Below are positions 61,567-64,000 of a DNA stretch of 64,000 nucleotides, one piece after another. Position 1 is the first letter of the stretch. Every line of letters begins with the position of its first letter. The stretch comes from Arthrobacter sp. E3 (GTDB lineage: Bacteria > Actinomycetota > Actinomycetes > Actinomycetales > Micrococcaceae), in the NCBI RefSeq assembly GCF_017353415.1, contig NZ_JAFMPX010000001.1:1-64000 (forward strand), written 5' to 3'. The notes under the pieces were generated by a model. That model worked only from the letters and a program-made list of their open reading frames with translations. It did no database searches and was not told where the DNA came from. The translations under genes and the position numbers were made by a program.

Positions 61567-63015
61567 ATGGCACTTTCCTTGGCAGACCTGCTTGTCACTC
61601 CCGGCTTGTCCCTGAAGAACATGGGCTCGGTGCGGACTCCACTCACGGCCACGATCGACTGGGTCGCCGTCACCGAGCTTGAGAATCCGCAGTCGTTCCT
61701 CAGCGGCGGGGAGCTCGTGCTGACCACCGGCGCTCGGCAGGGCACTGCCGACGCACAGCGTTCCTTTGTCCGGCAGATCAAGCGTGCGGGCGCCGTCGGC
61801 ATTGGTTTTGGCATTGGGTTCGAGCATGATTCAGTGCCGGCAGCCCTGCTGGCCGAGGCAAACCGTTGGGCCGTTCCGGTGGTGGAGGTCCCGTACAGCA
61901 CCCCTTTCATCGCCATTGGCAAGCTGGTGGCCGACGCCCGGTCATCGGATCACTTGACCAAGCTCGAGCGGTTGCTGCGCGAGCACCAGCTGCTGGCGCG
62001 GGCGCTGCTTACGGGCGGTGGGCTGCCGGCCTTGCTGAAAAAACTGGCCGCCATGGTTGCAGCAGATCTTGTGGTCACCCAGTATGGTGCCGAAGTTGCT
62101 GCCACAGCTCCGGGCACTACCCCGGACGACGGCGATTGGCATGCAGTTGCGCTGGCCACGGGCAAGCGCGACTCCAGCACGTTGTGGCTGCGCAAGCCCT
62201 TCCACGACGACGGGATTCTCGACTACGCACGCGGGCTCATCAGCATTGAACTGAACAACTTGGTGCAACGCAGGCAAAGTGCACGGCAGATCGCCGGCCA
62301 GGCCATCTCCGACATCATCCGCGGCACGCTGGACGCCGCAGACTCCGCTGCACGCCTGGAAAATCTTGGCATTGCCCCGGCTGCCAAGAATTTTGTGCTG
62401 CTGGTAGGCACCGACGAAGGAAAGTTTGCCACCATCTCCTCCATGCCGCTGCCGGCAGGGTTGGATTCAGCAGTAGCCGCCACAACCCACACGGAAGGCC
62501 GGCAGGAACTGCTGCTTGTAGTACCCACCCAGGCCGGTGACCCCGCCAGTCTGGGCCGGGCGTTGAGCCACCAGATGCACAATGTTGGCGTTTCCGCACC
62601 GGTCGGGATCGGCGGCTCGTATTCCCAAGCCAACGGCTTGCGTTGGAGCTACTTTGAGGCACGAGAGGCTGCCACACGGGGCTTGGAGGTCAATGTTCCG
62701 GAAAGGCTGAGCCTGACATCGCTGCTGTTGGCCAGCGAGGACGTGCCCATGGCTGATATGGCCGCTGAAGCCTTGGGTCCGGTCATCACCTTCGATGCAA
62801 CCCACGGCGCCGATTTGGTAGACACCTTGGAAACGTACTTACGGCTCAATGGCTCAGTGGCAGCCGTGGCAGAAGCCCTGGCCCTGCACCGAAACACGGT
62901 CCGCTACCGGCTGACCCAAATTGCGGAACTCACCGGATACGACCCGGCGCTGACGCCTGACCGCGTGCAGTTGTGGCTTGCCTTGGCCGTGCGTAGATTG
63001 TCACCGCCAGCCTGA
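61567..63015 (+). CDS. PucR-family transcriptional regulator
   Basis: A 482-residue regulator. Residues about 1-120 are a PucR N-terminal ligand domain (MALSLADLLVTPGLSLKNMG, GELVLTTGARQG), a middle domain follows, and the C-terminal HTH_30 has LRLNGSVAAVAEALALHRNT then VRYRLTQIAELTG. Divergence from the gabT-aldehyde dehydrogenase genes suggests that it controls them, as other PucR proteins control purine, proline or GABA catabolism. The ATG at 61567 follows a -10 box by six bases. Confidence 0.92.
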   Translation: MALSLADLLVTPGLSLKNMGSVRTPLTATIDWVAVTELENPQSFLSGGELVLTTGARQGTADAQRSFVRQIKRAGAVGIGFGIGFEHDSVPAALLAEANRWAVPVVEVPYSTPFIAIGKLVADARSSDHLTKLERLLREHQLLARALLTGGGLPALLKKLAAMVAADLVVTQYGAEVAATAPGTTPDDGDWHAVALATGKRDSSTLWLRKPFHDDGILDYARGLISIELNNLVQRRQSARQIAGQAISDIIRGTLDAADSAARLENLGIAPAAKNFVLLVGTDEGKFATISSMPLPAGLDSAVAATTHTEGRQELLLVVPTQAGDPASLGRALSHQMHNVGVSAPVGIGGSYSQANGLRWSYFEAREAATRGLEVNVPERLSLTSLLLASEDVPMADMAAEALGPVITFDATHGADLVDTLETYLRLNGSVAAVAEALALHRNTVRYRLTQIAELTGYDPALTPDRVQLWLALAVRRLSPPA

Positions 63016-63029
63016 GCCACAAAGAAAAG

Positions 63030-63062
63030 AGGGCCGCAGCATCGTCGTGATGCTGCGGCCCT
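63030..63062 (-). terminator. Terminator between pucR and the second reductase
   Basis: A perfect 14-bp stem (agggccgcagcatc) with a 5-base loop is followed on the minus strand by cttttcttt. It ends the reductase gene and probably pucR too. Confidence 0.88.
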
Positions 63063-63077
63063 GTCATTGGAGCAAAC

Positions 63078-64000
63078 TCAGGCCCCTACGTTGGCTCCAC
63101 GGGAGACATTGACCATGTCTTCACGGGGCACTACCTTGACGCGTTCGCGTTGAACAGTGCCGGCCTCGGACGCGGCAGCACCCAAAGCCTTTTCGTGGGC
63201 ATCCAGTTCCAGCCAGCCTTCCCAGGGGGTGAATTCAACACCGCGGGAGTCAAGCAGCTCCACCACTGCCTCCGGCGCCGCCTCGGCGGCCAGGGGCAGC
63301 TGGTGGCGGTCAGCCAACAGGTGGGTGATGGTCTCCAGGGCGTCGCCCTTGGTGCTGCCGATCAAGCCCACCGGACCACGCTTGATCCAACCAGTCGCAT
63401 AAATGCCCGGCACATGGGCGCCGTCGGCACCCAACACGCGTCCGGCGTCGTTCGTGACAACACCTCGCCGGTGGTCGAACTCAACCTCGGGCAGGGCGGA
63501 GCCAAAGTAGCCCACGGAACGGTATACGGCCTGGACCGGGTAGTCGATGAACTCCCCCGTGCCCCGCACGTTGCCGGTGCCATCCAGCTCAGTGCGCTCA
63601 AACTTGATGCCGGTGACCTTCCCGTTGGTGCCGGTGATTTCCACCGGGTTGTGCAGGAAGTGCAGGTGCAGGCGGCGGGAGGCACCCGTGGTGGGGTCGG
63701 CGGCGTCGTCCTCCTGCTCCACCAACCAGTTGGTCAGGGTGTTGACCATGGTCTTGATCTGGTTGCTGGACTTCACGGCGGCGTCGGAGGCCTCGTCAAA
63801 GTCAAAGTCCTCCTCGTACAGGACAATGTCCACGTCACGGGAGTGGCTCAGCTCGCGCAGTTCCATCGGCGTGAACTTCACCTGGGCGGGGCCGCGGCGG
63901 CCAAAAATGTGCACGTCGGTCACGGGCGAGGACTTCAGCCCCTGGTAGACGTTGTCCGGAATTTCGGTGACCAGCAAGTCATCGGCGTGCTTGGACAGCA
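63078..64000 (-). CDS. Second ferredoxin-NADP reductase (FprA type), 5' end outside the window
   Basis: The C-terminal 306 or so residues of a second adrenodoxin-reductase-type flavoenzyme. It shows VTDVHIFGRRGPAQVKFTP, YPVQAVYRSVGYFGS and GIYATGWIKRGPVGLIGSTK, which correspond almost exactly to the copy at 53829-55244. Its C-terminal tail (AAEAAPEAVVELLDSRGVEF) differs more. The gene continues beyond 64000, so start and FAD domain are unseen. The tail ends in a strong terminator. Two copies may serve different ferredoxins. Confidence 0.92.
   Translation of the reverse strand, partial: LSKHADDLLVTEIPDNVYQGLKSSPVTDVHIFGRRGPAQVKFTPMELRELSHSRDVDIVLYEEDFDFDEASDAAVKSSNQIKTMVNTLTNWLVEQEDDAADPTTGASRRLHLHFLHNPVEITGTNGKVTGIKFERTELDGTGNVRGTGEFIDYPVQAVYRSVGYFGSALPEVEFDHRRGVVTNDAGRVLGADGAHVPGIYATGWIKRGPVGLIGSTKGDALETITHLLADRHQLPLAAEAAPEAVVELLDSRGVEFTPWEGWLELDAHEKALGAAASEAGTVQRERVKVVPREDMVNVSRGANVGA

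Overview
The window is a GC-rich, densely coding chromosome segment from an actinobacterium. The gene content points to the Micrococcaceae, most likely an Arthrobacter-type genome: a resuscitation-promoting factor with a LysM domain, a secreted LGFP-repeat protein, a coupled furA-katA pair, many GTG/TTG starts, two tRNA genes without an encoded CCA end, and intergenic GC-rich palindromes. I see no rRNA, transposase, integrase, CRISPR array or plasmid/phage module, so this reads as ordinary chromosomal backbone with a few accessory pieces. Species cannot be fixed from the sequence alone.

Layout. 0.2-5.4 kb: a lipoprotein plus a secreted LGFP/L,D-transpeptidase-like protein, an AlkZ-type winged-helix protein and a fatty-acid desaturase. 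5.5-11.3 kb: a chain of overlapping genes (two hotdog dehydratases, an MFS transporter and murB) behind a TetR gene, with a divergent DHA2 drug exporter and a perfect operator between them. 11.4-18 kb: a CitE-like lyase, a large membrane-anchored patatin with a membrane partner, a CPA1 Na+/H+ antiporter and an NAD(P)-binding protein. 18.1-26.7 kb: tRNA-Thr and tRNA-Met, a metallo-hydrolase, a DeaD-type RNA helicase, a MOSC protein, a second DHA2 exporter, an SDR and an amidohydrolase. 26.9-31.6 kb: Rpf with its own promoter and operator, a degenerate metallo-beta-lactamase-fold protein, and the transsulfuration pair CBS plus cystathionine gamma-synthase/lyase. 31.8-37.6 kb: bifunctional PutA with a divergent LysR regulator coupled to an ArsB/NhaD-like permease. 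37.7-43.6 kb: an AlkA-like glycosylase, the remnant of a cysteine protease, an ABM monooxygenase, thioredoxin, an L7/L12-like membrane protein, tRNA-Tyr, YajQ and a VOC protein. 43.7-48.7 kb: a two-component system overlapping a histidine phosphatase, a frameshifted htpX and an MFS protein. 48.8-53.8 kb: an unknown gene coupled to an ankyrin protein, facing katA-furA; then DUF2461 and DUF2236 proteins. 53.8-64 kb: a ferredoxin-NADP reductase, rarD, a universal stress protein, a membrane protein, a GABA/aminobutyraldehyde catabolic pair under a divergent PucR regulator, and a second, truncated ferredoxin-NADP reductase paralogue at the window edge.

Functionally, several blocks form clear local circuits: TetR-exporter, LysR-PutA, PucR-GABA catabolism, Fur-catalase(-ankyrin), histidine kinase-response regulator and CBS-CGL. 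The most notable irregularities are the one-base frameshift in htpX, the decayed protease at 38.6-39.2 kb, several unrelated long intergenic palindromes, and the patatin/membrane-protein pair. I do not see a convincing wholly new defence or mobile system.
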